Shown piece by piece: positions 1-8,384 of a stretch of DNA of 64,000 bases (the stretch's first letter is position 1; each line of letters begins with the position of its first letter). The DNA is from Hyphomicrobiales bacterium. GTDB lineage: Bacteria > Pseudomonadota > Alphaproteobacteria > Rhizobiales > Rhizobiaceae. A program made the position numbers and the translations under genes. The notes under the pieces are model-generated. The model was given only the letters and a program-made list of their open reading frames with translations, ran no database searches and had not been told where the DNA came from. The stretch is from positions 550,480-614,479 of the forward strand of contig UBMI01000009.1 of assembly GCA_900466475.1 (NCBI GenBank), given 5' to 3'.

Positions 1-130
1 AAGATGTGTAGCCCATGATCGGGTCGATCTTGCGCGGCTGCTCCTGATCGAATTCCAGCACCCAGAGGTGGGTCTTGGCCTTACCGGACTGCATTGCGGT
101 CTTGGCCGGACGATAGATCTTAGCAGACAT
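1..130 (-). CDS. NDUFS4-like NADH dehydrogenase (complex I) subunit, 3' end missing
   Basis: The first 43 codons of a gene whose remainder lies left of the window. The translation begins MSAKIYRPAKTAMQSGKAKT and continues HLWVLEFDQEQPRKIDPIMG, which matches the N-terminus of the ETC complex I subunit conserved-region family, the bacterial counterpart of mitochondrial NDUFS4 (18 kDa accessory subunit). Family members in alphaproteobacteria are about 100 residues long and sit on the hydrophilic arm of NADH:quinone oxidoreductase. The ATG is the first in-frame start. The family call is from memory of the conserved N-terminus; the rest of the protein cannot be seen. Confidence 0.75.
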   Translation of the reverse strand, partial: MSAKIYRPAKTAMQSGKAKTHLWVLEFDQEQPRKIDPIMGYTS

Positions 131-763
131 GACTGCGGCGCCTCCGATATGCGGGCATTTCCCGCCTTTCATAACTCGGCCAAGGGACAGGCCGCTTCCA
201 CACCGAAGATGGCAGGAAGAAGTGAATTTTGCTTATCCGCGAATCCCCGTTTTTTCAAGGGAAAAGCGCCTTTGCCACTGCAGTGACTGAGCAACGAAAC
301 CGAATGTCTCGTGGCGCGTTTATTGGATTGAGCGCTTGAGCGCAGCCCTTGTTCGCAGCCGGGTGTGGATAAGCGGGCAATCTTGTCACACGATCCGATA
401 TGTTTCGGATTGTTGCATGTTTTGATCGCTTTCTAATTGTTATGACCGGCGGAGGCGACTAGGGTGCCTACCAACCGTTGTGACACGGGTGCGAGCTATG
501 AGAACCTCTGCAGAATTTCATGCCATCATGATCGGAGCTACTATCACTGCGTTTTTTTATGCAGTGATCAGCTATGCTCAGTATGTCGGCCTGCTTGCTC
601 AGGGCTGAATGACGGCACGCCTGAATAGGCGTGCTTCGCGACATCGATGACATCGTCACCATCTTCCCAAGTGCGAACTCGCGAGCAAAGATCGGGCTTG
701 TCCCCATCATGCATCGGTCAGATTCGAGACTGCCTCAAATTGCGGAAAATATTGGGAGAATAA
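131..763. other. Gap between the NDUFS4-like gene and tRNA-Pro
   Basis: No recognised gene family. It contains a possible 36-codon ORF (listed separately) and a perfect 7-bp hairpin, GCACGCC-TGAATA-GGCGTGC at 615-634, which is not followed by a T-run. A second short inverted repeat (ATCCGA/TCGGAT) lies near 392-410. The left part must hold the promoter of the leftward NDUFS4-like gene, but no convincing -35/-10 pair could be picked out. Confidence 0.5.
498..608 (+). CDS. Possible 36-aa single-pass membrane peptide
   Basis: A short open frame reading [20 protein letters not shown] followed by [16 protein letters not shown]. Residues about 10-33 are hydrophobic enough for one membrane helix. 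The upstream sequence gives only a weak ribosome-binding site, and the middle of the frame contains an inverted repeat (ATCACTGC / GCAGTGAT) around a T-run, so the segment could instead be a structured RNA. I do not recognise the family. It is listed because the frame is clean and membrane-like in an otherwise empty stretch. Confidence 0.25.
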   Translation: MRTSAEFHAIMIGATITAFFYAVISYAQYVGLLAQG

Positions 764-840
<77 letters not shown>

Positions 841-923
841 AGCCGTTAATGGCAGCGGGAATACACGCTTCCCCCTGCCCTAGCAACCCCATAAATCCAC
901 CGGACCCGGCAGATTTCACAGGC

Positions 924-1412
924 TTACTTCGCCTTTTTCGTTATCGTGGCGCTGACGAGGCGATCGCCGGGGCGGATATTGAGCTTGCGGGCAACGCCGG
1001 CGTTCACCTCGACCACATAGCGGACCTCCCCCATCGAATCGATGATGTCCCGGGAATAAGGCGTGGCGTCTTCCTTGATATGGGTGATCACGCCCCTGTC
1101 GTCTGCAAACAGCATGTCGAGGGGCAGGACGGTATTTTCCATCCACATGGTCACACGCCGCGATACGCCGAAATCGAAGATCATGCCGGCGTTTTCGGCC
1201 ATCGATTTGCGGAACATCAGGCCGTAGGCGCGCTGGTCGCCGTTGGCGGCGATCTCCACGGTGAAGTGCAGCATCTTGCCGGCGGCCGTCTGGATGATCA
1301 GCGGTTCTTTATCGAAGCGCATGTCCTGCTGCGCGAATGCCGGCAGGGCGGCGATGAAAAAAAGCGCCATGAAGGCGCTTCTCATCGTCTCAACAGAAAA
1401 CAGGCTGCGCAT
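924..1412 (-). CDS. DUF192 family secreted protein
   Basis: 162 aa. An N-terminal signal peptide (hydrophobic stretch at about residues 12-26 ending LPAFAQQ) is followed by a DUF192 domain with characteristic segments such as LMFRKSMAENAGMIFDF, MWMENTVLPLDMLF and the C-terminal IRPGDRLV. DUF192 proteins are small beta-rich periplasmic or exported proteins of unknown biochemical role. The start codon overlaps the stop of the upstream double cold-shock gene by one base (TGATG), so the two are probably translationally coupled in one transcript. A downstream internal Met (residue 10) is an alternative start. Confidence 0.85.
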   Translation of the reverse strand: MRSLFSVETMRSAFMALFFIAALPAFAQQDMRFDKEPLIIQTAAGKMLHFTVEIAANGDQRAYGLMFRKSMAENAGMIFDFGVSRRVTMWMENTVLPLDMLFADDRGVITHIKEDATPYSRDIIDSMGEVRYVVEVNAGVARKLNIRPGDRLVSATITKKAK

Positions 1413-1990
1413 CAGTGAGACCGGCCAACCGGGCTCGGAACGTCAGGATGGATCTCGGCGGCCATCAGGCCCTTCTCGCCGTCGCCGAAACGCACGAGCA
1501 CCACCTGGCCGGGGCGCAGTTCGGTCAGGCCGAAGCGGCGCAGCGTTTCCATATGCACGAAGATGTCTTCCGTACCCTCACCGCGGGTCAGGAAGCCGAA
1601 GCCCTTGGTGCGGTTGAACCACTTCACCAGAGCGCGCTCGAGGCCGCTCGTTGCCGTGACCTGCACGTGGGTGCGAACCGGCGGCAGCTGCGACGGATGG
1701 ACCGCAGTCGACTGATCCATGGAAAGGATCTTGAAAGCTTGGTAGCCTCGTTCGCGACGCTGGATGAGCGCGACGATGCGGGTGCCCTCAAGGATGGTCT
1801 GGTAGCCATCGCGGCGCAGGCAGGTCACGTGCAGCAGTACATCCTGCATGCCATTGTCTGGTACGATGAAGCCAAAGCCCTTGGCCACGTCGAACCATTT
1901 CACCACGCCGGTGATTTCAACGAGGTCAACCGGTTCCGCCGACAACTCTTCAATGTCGGTGAAGCCATTCGATGAAATCCTGTCAGCCAT
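1412..1990 (-). CDS. Cold-shock protein with two CSD domains
   Basis: 192 aa. Two cold-shock (OB-fold) domains are visible, one at about residues 26-92 ([17 protein letters not shown]) and one at about 118-182 ([15 protein letters not shown] then [10 protein letters not shown]), joined by a linker. The RNP1-type KGFGF and RNP2-type VHM/LLHV motifs that bind single-stranded RNA or DNA are present in both. Tandem-CSD proteins are typical of alphaproteobacteria and differ from the 70-aa CspA type. It is likely an RNA chaperone or regulator. It precedes the DUF192 gene with a 1-base overlap. Confidence 0.92.
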   Translation of the reverse strand: MADRISSNGFTDIEELSAEPVDLVEITGVVKWFDVAKGFGFIVPDNGMQDVLLHVTCLRRDGYQTILEGTRIVALIQRRERGYQAFKILSMDQSTAVHPSQLPPVRTHVQVTATSGLERALVKWFNRTKGFGFLTRGEGTEDIFVHMETLRRFGLTELRPGQVVLVRFGDGEKGLMAAEIHPDVPSPVGRSH

Positions 1991-2184
1991 GTCGCCAGCC
2001 CCTCAATACGCGTCACACTGTTACGGTTAACTGATTCTTGAAATCAAGATTAACATCTTGGTAACGGATAAGCGCAAGTCCTAGTTTTCGGTTATTCCCA
2101 ACTGTACATTTTATCGAGATGACTTGCCCGAAGCTGGTGTCTGTTACTCCAGATGGGCTAGCCTAAATAGAGAGAGGAAACACA

Positions 2185-2625
2185 ATGCGTTATCTCCACA
2201 CCATGGTTCGCGTCAAAGACCTCGACGCTTCCCTCCATTTTTACACTACACTCTTCGGACTCGAGGAAATCCGCCGCCATGAGAACGAGAAGGGCCGCTT
2301 CACGCTCGTTTTCCTGGCCGCTCGCGATGATCTCGACCGCGCCCGCAGCGAGAAAGCCCCCTGTCTGGAGCTCACTTATAACTGGGACACGGAAGATTAT
2401 ACCGGAGGACGCAATTTCGGTCACCTCGCCTATGAGGTGGATGACATCTACGCGATCTGCCAGAAGTTGATGGATAATGGTATTACGATTAACCGCCCCC
2501 CGCGCGACGGCAACATGGCCTTCGTGCGCTCGCCCGACGGCATCTCGATAGAGATCCTGCAGAAGGGCGAAAAACTGGCCCCGGCCGAACCCTGGCTGTC
2601 CATGGGCAATACCGGCGCCTGGTAA
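2185..2625 (+). CDS. gloA: Lactoylglutathione lyase (glyoxalase I)
   Basis: 146 aa, the expected length for a single-domain glyoxalase I. It has the VOC-fold beta-alpha-beta-beta-beta repeats: [20 protein letters not shown] at the start, [15 protein letters not shown] in the middle and [13 protein letters not shown] at the end. Metal-ligand candidates are His6, Glu near residue 70, His near 84 and Glu near 131. It converts the methylglyoxal-glutathione hemithioacetal to S-lactoylglutathione. A GAGAGGAAA ribosome-binding site lies 7 bases before the ATG. It appears monocistronic. Confidence 0.92.
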   Translation: MRYLHTMVRVKDLDASLHFYTTLFGLEEIRRHENEKGRFTLVFLAARDDLDRARSEKAPCLELTYNWDTEDYTGGRNFGHLAYEVDDIYAICQKLMDNGITINRPPRDGNMAFVRSPDGISIEILQKGEKLAPAEPWLSMGNTGAW

Positions 2626-2726
2626 GCCGAGCCAAGCTGCAGGCAAGCTTCACGAGGCACTCTCCGGCCCAATCGTAACGGAAGCGCGCTTTCGAGCGCC
2701 TTCCGCATTCACCGGAGATTTCTCGG

Positions 2727-3827
2727 TTGACCAGAAACAACAAGCGGATTGCCCCTCCGAGCCGGCAGGCTATCGGAGCTTTGTTGATCGCCGGCTCTAT
2801 CCTGGCACTTTCCGGATGCGTCTCCGACAAGAAGGCGCTTGATTCGGCCGCCGTCGCCACACCGGCTGTGGAGGGACAGCCGGTGCCACGGCTTGCAGCG
2901 GCAATGCCTGCCGCATCGTCCCCCGCGCCGAAACAGCTCTATCGCGATCCGATGCTGACCAATGTTTCCGGCGTCAATCCGCAGGCAGCAGTGCAGGATC
3001 CGAATGCGGCAACGGCTGCGGCACCCGTCGATCCGTCAATGCAACAGCAGCAGCAACCGGCCAATATCGGTGGTCTGGTCATGCAGTCGACGCGAATCAA
3101 CGCGCAGGCAATGAGCATCTTCTCCGATCGCCAGCCGCCGCCGCAGAACAATTCGACCTCGACGATCATCCAGCCGCAGGGTGGGAACGCCTATGCGCCA
3201 CTGAACGCCGGCCCAAGATCGAGCGTGTTCAGCGCGCCGCCCGAGCCGCAACAGGGCGAGATGCTGCCACAGCAATCATCGCAGAATACCAGCACGAAGA
3301 TCGCGCCCGTGCAGACCGCCTCGCTTGCCGGCGGAAACATTCCGGGATCGACCATGAATGCGCTCTACAGCGCGCCAAAGCAGAACCTGCTCAGCAGCCT
3401 TTCCGGGCTTTTGCAGAAGGCATCGCTGCCCGGGATGACGCGCGTCGCGCCAAACGGCCTGCACGTGCAGAACGACAGCGTCCAGGTCGGCTGTTTCAAG
3501 CCTGATCTCATGCGGGTCATCAAGACGGTCGAGACCCACTTCGGCAAGCCAGTCGTCGTCACATCAGGTTACCGCGACCCGCAGCATAACCGTGAAGTCG
3601 GGGGCGCCGAAGAATCGATGCACAAGAGCTGCGAAGCAGCCGACATCCAGATCGACGGCATCAGCAAATGGGATATTGCCCAATATATCCGGTCGCTCCC
3701 GAACCGCGGCGGCGTCGGCACCTATTGCCACACGGATTCGGTCCACCTGGACACAGGCAATGCCCGCGACTGGAACTGGGGTTGCGGCCGCAAGAACGCG
3801 CCGATCGCTTCAGCAAGAGCGATCTGA
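2727..3827 (+). CDS. Lipoprotein with C-terminal peptidase M15/DUF882-type domain
   Basis: 366 aa starting at TTG, preceded by CCGGAG. The N-terminus is a lipoprotein signal with lipobox LSGC (Cys about 31). Residues about 35-220 are low-complexity Ala/Pro/Gln/Ser, probably a flexible linker across the periplasm. The C-terminal 130 residues match the Peptidase_M15_3 (YcbK/DUF882) family of zinc D,D-carboxypeptidase-like proteins: VVVTSGYRDPQHNREVGG, SMHKSCEAADIQIDG and HTDSVHLDTG supply the His and Asp ligands. It probably acts on peptidoglycan from an anchored position. The precise substrate is unknown. Confidence 0.85.
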   Translation: MTRNNKRIAPPSRQAIGALLIAGSILALSGCVSDKKALDSAAVATPAVEGQPVPRLAAAMPAASSPAPKQLYRDPMLTNVSGVNPQAAVQDPNAATAAAPVDPSMQQQQQPANIGGLVMQSTRINAQAMSIFSDRQPPPQNNSTSTIIQPQGGNAYAPLNAGPRSSVFSAPPEPQQGEMLPQQSSQNTSTKIAPVQTASLAGGNIPGSTMNALYSAPKQNLLSSLSGLLQKASLPGMTRVAPNGLHVQNDSVQVGCFKPDLMRVIKTVETHFGKPVVVTSGYRDPQHNREVGGAEESMHKSCEAADIQIDGISKWDIAQYIRSLPNRGGVGTYCHTDSVHLDTGNARDWNWGCGRKNAPIASARAI

Positions 3828-3976
3828 CCTTCGACCTCTGAAAGCCTGACGTTGAGTGAAGCGGCCGGAACCCGATTCCGGCTCCCGCTGCAGCTCTTTG
3901 ATTCGGCTGCAATAATTTACATTTTCCACATGCGGATACTGCCTGTCATTTTTTTGAAAAATTTCGAATTTGCCGC

Positions 3977-4004
3977 TTGCGGGATCGAAAGTGCCTGACT
4001 ATAA
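3977..4004 (+). promoter_or_regulatory. Promoter of tRNA-Glu copy 1
   Basis: TTGCGG (preceded by C, giving CTTG) at 3977-3982 and CTATAA at 3999-4004 with a 16-bp spacer, close to the alphaproteobacterial sigma-70 pattern CTTGAC-N17-CTATAT. The tRNA begins 18 bp further on. The same box arrangement precedes the other two tRNA-Glu genes. Confidence 0.75.
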
Positions 4005-4021
4005 GGGCGCCACCACAGCAC

Positions 4022-4096
4022 GCGCCCTTCGTCTATCGGTTAGGACGACAGATTTTCATTCTGTAAAGAGGGGTTCGACTCCCCTAGGGCGTGCCA
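4022..4096 (+). tRNA. tRNA-Glu (UUC anticodon), copy 1
   Basis: 75 nt with encoded CCA. Acceptor GCGCCCT/AGGGCGT (first pair G-U), anticodon stem ACAGA/TCTGT with loop TTTTCAT (anticodon TTC), T-loop TTCGACT, discriminator G. Identical to the copy at 4584-4658. Confidence 0.96.
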
Positions 4097-4129
4097 CTTC
4101 TTCTTCCAATCCGATGTCCTATCTACCGC

Positions 4130-4157
4130 TTGTGGAAAGCCTTGCGCCTTCCTATTT
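4130..4157 (+). promoter_or_regulatory. Weaker promoter of tRNA-Glu copy 2
   Basis: TTGTGG at 4130-4135 and CTATTT at 4152-4157, again with a 16-bp spacer, 14 bp before the tRNA. It is a diverged version of the promoter of copies 1 and 3; the CCGCTTG context around the -35 box is preserved. Confidence 0.55.
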
Positions 4158-4170
4158 GAGCTGAGTGCCT

Positions 4171-4245
4171 GCGCCCTTCGTCTATCGGTTAGGACGACAG
4201 ATTCTCATTCTGTAAAGAGGGGTTCGACTCCCCTAGGGCGTACCA
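4171..4245 (+). tRNA. tRNA-Glu (CUC anticodon), copy 2
   Basis: 75 nt with encoded CCA. It differs from its two neighbours at only two bases: the anticodon first base (CTC instead of TTC) and the discriminator base (A instead of G). All stems are intact. It reads GAG codons. Confidence 0.95.
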
Positions 4246-4337
4246 GAATTTCTGAGAATCACCTGGCTGTTATCAAGTCGACCAGATGAGTCGAAGCTCT
4301 CGAGCGGCTGGGGCTTCGTCTTACACGTTCCCATTCC

Positions 4338-4425
4338 AGCATCGGCCCGAAATTCGGAATCGATTCTCGGAAGGCCTGATGAGCGGATCGAATAGATGGA
4401 GTGTCCTGCAGGCGGGCGTGAGGCG
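4338..4425 (+). repeat. RIME-like intergenic palindromic repeat, copy A (degenerate)
   Basis: A first palindrome around CCGAAATTCGGAATCGATTC is followed about 40 bp later by a decayed version of the second palindrome (GTGTCCTGCAGGCGGGCG). It aligns with the copies at 26.2 kb and 40.5 kb, which carry an intact second palindrome GTGCGTCC-N4-GGACGCAC. The two-palindrome design of roughly 100 bp resembles the rhizobial RIME elements. It lies between two tRNA-Glu genes. Confidence 0.65.
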
Positions 4426-4536
4426 ACCGGGCATTTCCAGCGCCTCCGCACGGGACTGCAGGGCCGTGTGGTTCCCACTTTTCCACAAGCCCGGAAAAAA
4501 TCTGCATAATCCGGTAAAAAATTCTCATTTTGCCGC

Positions 4537-4564
4537 TTGCGGCGCAGAAAGGTGCTGACTATAA
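4537..4564 (+). promoter_or_regulatory. Promoter of tRNA-Glu copy 3
   Basis: TTGCGG at 4537-4542 and CTATAA at 4559-4564, spacer 16 bp. About 60 bp around it, including AAGGGCGCCACCACAG, is nearly identical to the sequence upstream of copy 1, showing that promoter and tRNA were duplicated together. Confidence 0.75.
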
Positions 4565-4583
4565 GGGCGCCACCACAGAGCAC

Positions 4584-4658
4584 GCGCCCTTCGTCTATCG
4601 GTTAGGACGACAGATTTTCATTCTGTAAAGAGGGGTTCGACTCCCCTAGGGCGTGCCA
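4584..4658 (+). tRNA. tRNA-Glu (UUC anticodon), copy 3
   Basis: 75 nt with CCA and the same sequence as copy 1 (anticodon TTC, discriminator G). Its upstream leader is also shared with copy 1. Confidence 0.96.
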
Positions 4659-4963
4659 CTGTCTCCTTGTTATTTCCCCGTATTTTCATAGTGTTGCCTT
4701 TGCGGGCGCAGCTACGCCTGTCATGCGAATTGATGAGGCAAATGCGGTGACATTACCCTCATCCGGCACTGCCTTCTGTGACGCAAAGTTCGGTTTCTGG
4801 CTCCTCTCGGCCATCTTGTCGAAAGGTCATTGTTTTCAATGGCATGACCAGCCAAGAATCATTTTCGGCATTTACCGGGGATTAGCGGTCGTCGCTTAGT
4901 TTATTGAAATATTTTTGCAGACCGCCAATCCAACTGGCCTCTCGGCGACAGGTGATTTCGGAC
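4659..4963. other. Gap between tRNA-Glu copy 3 and the TMEM43-like gene
   Basis: About 300 bases with no coding frame, repeat or clear hairpin that I can support. It presumably carries the promoter of the next gene. Confidence 0.5.
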
Positions 4964-6133
4964 ATGAGCTATACGGACACGACCTATACCTCGTGGTTCG
5001 CGCGCATCAAAAACGCGCTGACCGGTGCACTGGTCGGCCTTGTGCTGCTCATCGGATGTATCTGGCTCATGATCTGGAACGAAGGGCGTGCGATCCAGAC
5101 CTATCGCGCCCTTTCCGAAGGTGCGTCACAGGTGATTTCGGTCGATGGTATGGCTGTCGATCCGGTCAATGAAGGCAAGCTCGTCCATATCAGCGGATCG
5201 GTGAAATCCGATCAGCTCCCGCAGGATAGTCAATTCGGTATCACCGCCGATGGCGCTGTGGGTCTCTCCCGCGAAGTCGAGATGTATCAGTGGGCGGAAA
5301 AGAGCGAGAGCCAGACCAAAAAGACACTGGGCGGCGGCGAGGAGACGACGACCACCTATTCCTACACCAGGGAATGGAGCCCGGATGTGGTCGATTCGAG
5401 GCGCTTCAAGCAGCCGGATGATCATCAAAATCCAACCAGTATGCCTGACGGCGCTACCTTCACCGCAAAAACGGCTCATGTCGGCGTCTTCTCCGTTCCT
5501 GGCAAGGACATGGCAGGCATCGGCTACTCTTCACGCCTGGCGCTCGCTGACAGCGACGTTCAGCGCATAGGAGCGGAGATCGGCGCTGGCCGGCCGGCAA
5601 AGCGAAATGCAGAGGGTGCCTATATCGGCCTGAACGAAAACCTGCCTGCCATCGGCGACCTCAGGATCAGCTATCATCGGATCGACGTGGAAACGGCAAG
5701 CGTTGTCGGCAAGCAGAATCACAGCGCACTCGTTCCCTACGAAACGACGAACCACCGCGATATCTTCCTGACCGCTGCCGGCAATGTGGATGCCAGCCGG
5801 ATGTTCCAATCGGCCGAGAGTGAAAACAATATCATCACCTGGCTTGTGCGCGTCGCCGGCCTCATCGGCTTGTTCATCAGCTTCAAGCTTATGTTTGGGC
5901 TCCTGCCCATTCTTGGCGACCTGATTCCATTGATCGGCACGGTCATTGGCTTGGGTACGAGCATCGCGGCCTTCGTGCTGACGCTGCTGATCGGCCCTGT
6001 TGTCATCGCCATTGCCTGGTTCGCCTACAGGCCGCTGCTTGCCATCGGCATCATCGCGGGCGGTATATTGCTCGCCCTGGCCGTAAGCCGCCTTCGCAGA
6101 AAGGCGCCGTTGTCTCAGCCGCAGCCGGCCTGA
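4964..6133 (+). CDS. TMEM43 family membrane protein
   Basis: 389 aa from the ATG reading MSYTDTTYTSWFARIKNAL, chosen because AGGTGATTTCGGAC precedes it; an in-frame TTG 60 bases upstream has no good ribosome site. One membrane helix near residues 18-38 (LVGLVLLIGCIWLMIW) is followed by a large extracytoplasmic region of about 250 residues and a cluster of three or four helices at the C-terminus. This architecture and the NEGRA motif after helix 1 fit the TMEM43/LUMA (DUF1625) family, conserved from bacteria to human inner nuclear membrane. The bacterial role is unknown. Confidence 0.85.
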   Translation: MSYTDTTYTSWFARIKNALTGALVGLVLLIGCIWLMIWNEGRAIQTYRALSEGASQVISVDGMAVDPVNEGKLVHISGSVKSDQLPQDSQFGITADGAVGLSREVEMYQWAEKSESQTKKTLGGGEETTTTYSYTREWSPDVVDSRRFKQPDDHQNPTSMPDGATFTAKTAHVGVFSVPGKDMAGIGYSSRLALADSDVQRIGAEIGAGRPAKRNAEGAYIGLNENLPAIGDLRISYHRIDVETASVVGKQNHSALVPYETTNHRDIFLTAAGNVDASRMFQSAESENNIITWLVRVAGLIGLFISFKLMFGLLPILGDLIPLIGTVIGLGTSIAAFVLTLLIGPVVIAIAWFAYRPLLAIGIIAGGILLALAVSRLRRKAPLSQPQPA

Positions 6134-6148
6134 TGGCCCTTGGGGCGG

Positions 6149-7951
6149 TCACTTGGCCGGCGCGCCATCGCTGATGCGCAGCTGGATCCTGCGCGAGCCC
6201 TGATAATGTTCAGCACCGAGAGAGCCTGCGACATGCAGGTTAGCGCCGCGTGAGTTGAGGAGCAGGTTGCCGAGCGGAGTCTCCGCGGCCCTGAATGCGA
6301 TGCCGTCAAGGCGCGCGCCATCCATGGCTTCCAATGTCACTTTCACGTGCCGTTCGCCGACCAGACGGGAATCACGCACACGATGCGCCGGCACGGCAAA
6401 GACCGGTTGGGAATGTCCCGAGCCATAGGGGCCTGCGGTTTCCAGACGATCAATAAGCTCGATGGTTGCGCCGCTTGCAGCGATGGCGCCATCGATCTTC
6501 ACCGTTTCGTTGGCGACAAGGGCCGAGACCGTCTTCTGTGCCTTCTCGGTGAAGAAGGCGCGCAAGAGACCGAGCTTGCCACGTTCGACCGTCAGACCTG
6601 CCGCCATCGCGTGACCGCCGCCCTTGACGAGCAGTCCCTCATCGACCGCGGCGCGCACCATCCTGCCCATGTCGAAGCCATTAATCGAGCGGCCCGAGCC
6701 GGTACCCCTGCCGGATGGATCGAAGGCGATGGCGAAGGCAGGTCGCTTGAACCTTTCCTTCAGGCGCGCGGCAATGAGGCCGACAATACCGGGATGCCAT
6801 TTCTCATGGGCGGTAACGATGACGGAAGCGCCCTCGCCGTCTCCGTATTCGGCAAGTGATTCGGCTTCGGCCTCCTGCAGCATGATGGCTTCCATGGCCT
6901 GACGCTCGCGGTTGAGCTCATCCAGCCGCTGGGCAATGGCTTCGGCCTCTACGGCATCATCCAGCGTCAGCAGACGGCTTCCAAGCGCTGCATCGCCGAT
7001 TCGCCCGCCGGCATTGATGCGCGGGCCGATCAGGAAGCCGAAATGATAGGGCGTAACCGGGCCAGCAAGGCCTGCCTTGCGGAATAGCGCCGCGAGGCCG
7101 GCATTGCTCTGGTGGCGCGCGGCGACTAGTCCCTTGACCACATAGGCACGGTTGAGGCCCTTGAGGGGCACAACATCGCAGACGGTGGCAAGTGCCACGA
7201 TATCCAGCCACTGCAGGAGATCTATCGCGAGGATGCGCTTGTCGCCTGCCTCGCGCAGCAGGCGCAGCGTTGCGACAAGCACCATGAAGACGACGCCGGC
7301 CGCGCAAAGGTGGCCCAGACCGGAAAGATCGTCTTCGCGGTTTGGATTGACGAGGGAATGGCAAGGCGGCAGCTCATGTGTCACCTGATGGTGATCGATG
7401 ACGACGACATCGATGTTGCGGTCCGCGGCAGCAGCCAGCGCCTCATGGCTAGTGGAGCCGCAATCGACCGTGACGATCAGGTTCGCGCCATTGTCGATCA
7501 GCTGATTGATGGCTGTTGGATTGGGTCCGTAACCTTCGAAGATGCGATCGGGAATGTAGATATGCGCCTTGACGCCAAAATGGGTCAGGAAACGATACAT
7601 GAGTGCGGAGGATGCCGCGCCATCGACATCATAGTCGCCGAAGATCGCGACCGGCTCGCCATCACGGATCGCAGCCGCAAGACGCTTGGCCGCCCTCTCG
7701 CAATCCGTCAGCTTGTAGGGATCGGGCATGAGGCTGCGGATCGTCGGATCCAGAAATTCAACGGCCTCGTCGACGGTCACACCGCGTCCGGCAAGCACGC
7801 GTGCGATCAGATCCGGTAAACCATGCATCTGCGACATGGCGAGCGCGCGGTTCTGCCCGGCCTGATCAAGGCGCGAAACCCAGCGATTGTCGAGAACCGA
7901 TTTTTCGACGCCCAGGAAGGCGCGCGGTACCGGATCGACCTGATCTGCCAT
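6149..7951 (-). CDS. recJ: Single-stranded-DNA-specific exonuclease RecJ
   Basis: 600 aa, standard length. It has the DHH phosphoesterase motifs: IFGDYDVDGAASSALMYRF, VTVDCGS, VVIDHHQVT and NPNREDD. A DHHA1 domain with GGGHAMAAGLT and a C-terminal OB fold follow. It degrades 5' single-stranded ends in recombination and mismatch repair using Mn or Mg. The start at MADQVD is preferred because GCGGAG lies 7 bases upstream; a further ATG 21 bases upstream is less likely. It is convergent with the TMEM43-like gene, whose stop is 15 bp away. Confidence 0.97.
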   Translation of the reverse strand: MADQVDPVPRAFLGVEKSVLDNRWVSRLDQAGQNRALAMSQMHGLPDLIARVLAGRGVTVDEAVEFLDPTIRSLMPDPYKLTDCERAAKRLAAAIRDGEPVAIFGDYDVDGAASSALMYRFLTHFGVKAHIYIPDRIFEGYGPNPTAINQLIDNGANLIVTVDCGSTSHEALAAAADRNIDVVVIDHHQVTHELPPCHSLVNPNREDDLSGLGHLCAAGVVFMVLVATLRLLREAGDKRILAIDLLQWLDIVALATVCDVVPLKGLNRAYVVKGLVAARHQSNAGLAALFRKAGLAGPVTPYHFGFLIGPRINAGGRIGDAALGSRLLTLDDAVEAEAIAQRLDELNRERQAMEAIMLQEAEAESLAEYGDGEGASVIVTAHEKWHPGIVGLIAARLKERFKRPAFAIAFDPSGRGTGSGRSINGFDMGRMVRAAVDEGLLVKGGGHAMAAGLTVERGKLGLLRAFFTEKAQKTVSALVANETVKIDGAIAASGATIELIDRLETAGPYGSGHSQPVFAVPAHRVRDSRLVGERHVKVTLEAMDGARLDGIAFRAAETPLGNLLLNSRGANLHVAGSLGAEHYQGSRRIQLRISDGAPAK

Positions 7952-8030
7952 GCCAAACTCCGCTTTCATCATCTGCCCTTTTTACAGATGCGGGACGGAT
8001 AGCAAAGCGGTTGATTTCAGGCCCTGTGGA

Positions 8031-8252
8031 TTACCGGAAAATTGTCCAGATAACCAATCCGATAACAAACAGCTGGACGAAAACGATCGACAGCAGAATC
8101 AGCAGCGTGGCCCAATTTCGTCCCTGAGGCGGCTCGCATTCAAGGGCGGCTCCAAGCGCTGTCGGATCAAATTTCGGTGAACCCGCCCGAGGACTCTCGG
8201 GCTCGATGCGTATGTCATGCGTCTGCTTGATCTTCCTCACCCGCGACTCCAA
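8031..8252 (-). CDS. Small C-tail-anchored membrane protein
   Basis: 73 aa. The N-terminal 45 residues are hydrophilic; the last 27 form one hydrophobic helix (LLILLSIVFVQLFVIGLVIW) ending just before the stop, so it looks tail-anchored. No known domain. It lies on the same strand and just upstream of recJ (about 80 bp) and could share its transcript. It is probably a real conserved hypothetical, judged from the clean membrane helix and gene-free surroundings. Confidence 0.55.
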   Translation of the reverse strand: MESRVRKIKQTHDIRIEPESPRAGSPKFDPTALGAALECEPPQGRNWATLLILLSIVFVQLFVIGLVIWTIFR

Positions 8253-8330
8253 CGGCTCCCGGGATGATTATATCTATATCCGCATATCTGTTAATATAAA
8301 TTTTTGTGAAGTACTTTGATTAATAACAGA

Positions 8331-8357
8331 AAACCCGTCCGAGTGATCCCGGACGGG
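8331..8357 (-). terminator. Rho-independent terminator of hom
   Basis: On the minus strand an 8-bp perfect stem CCCGTCCG/CGGACGGG with an 8-base loop is followed immediately by TTTTCTGTTATTA. It starts 28 bases after the hom stop codon. Confidence 0.88.
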
Positions 8358-8384
8358 CTGATCTGCTCCAATCTGGAATAAATG

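Noticed and set aside
4233..4583. Open frames between tRNA-Glu copies 2 and 3 on both strands
   Set aside because: They cover a palindromic repeat and a tRNA promoter, with low-complexity, non-protein-like translations.
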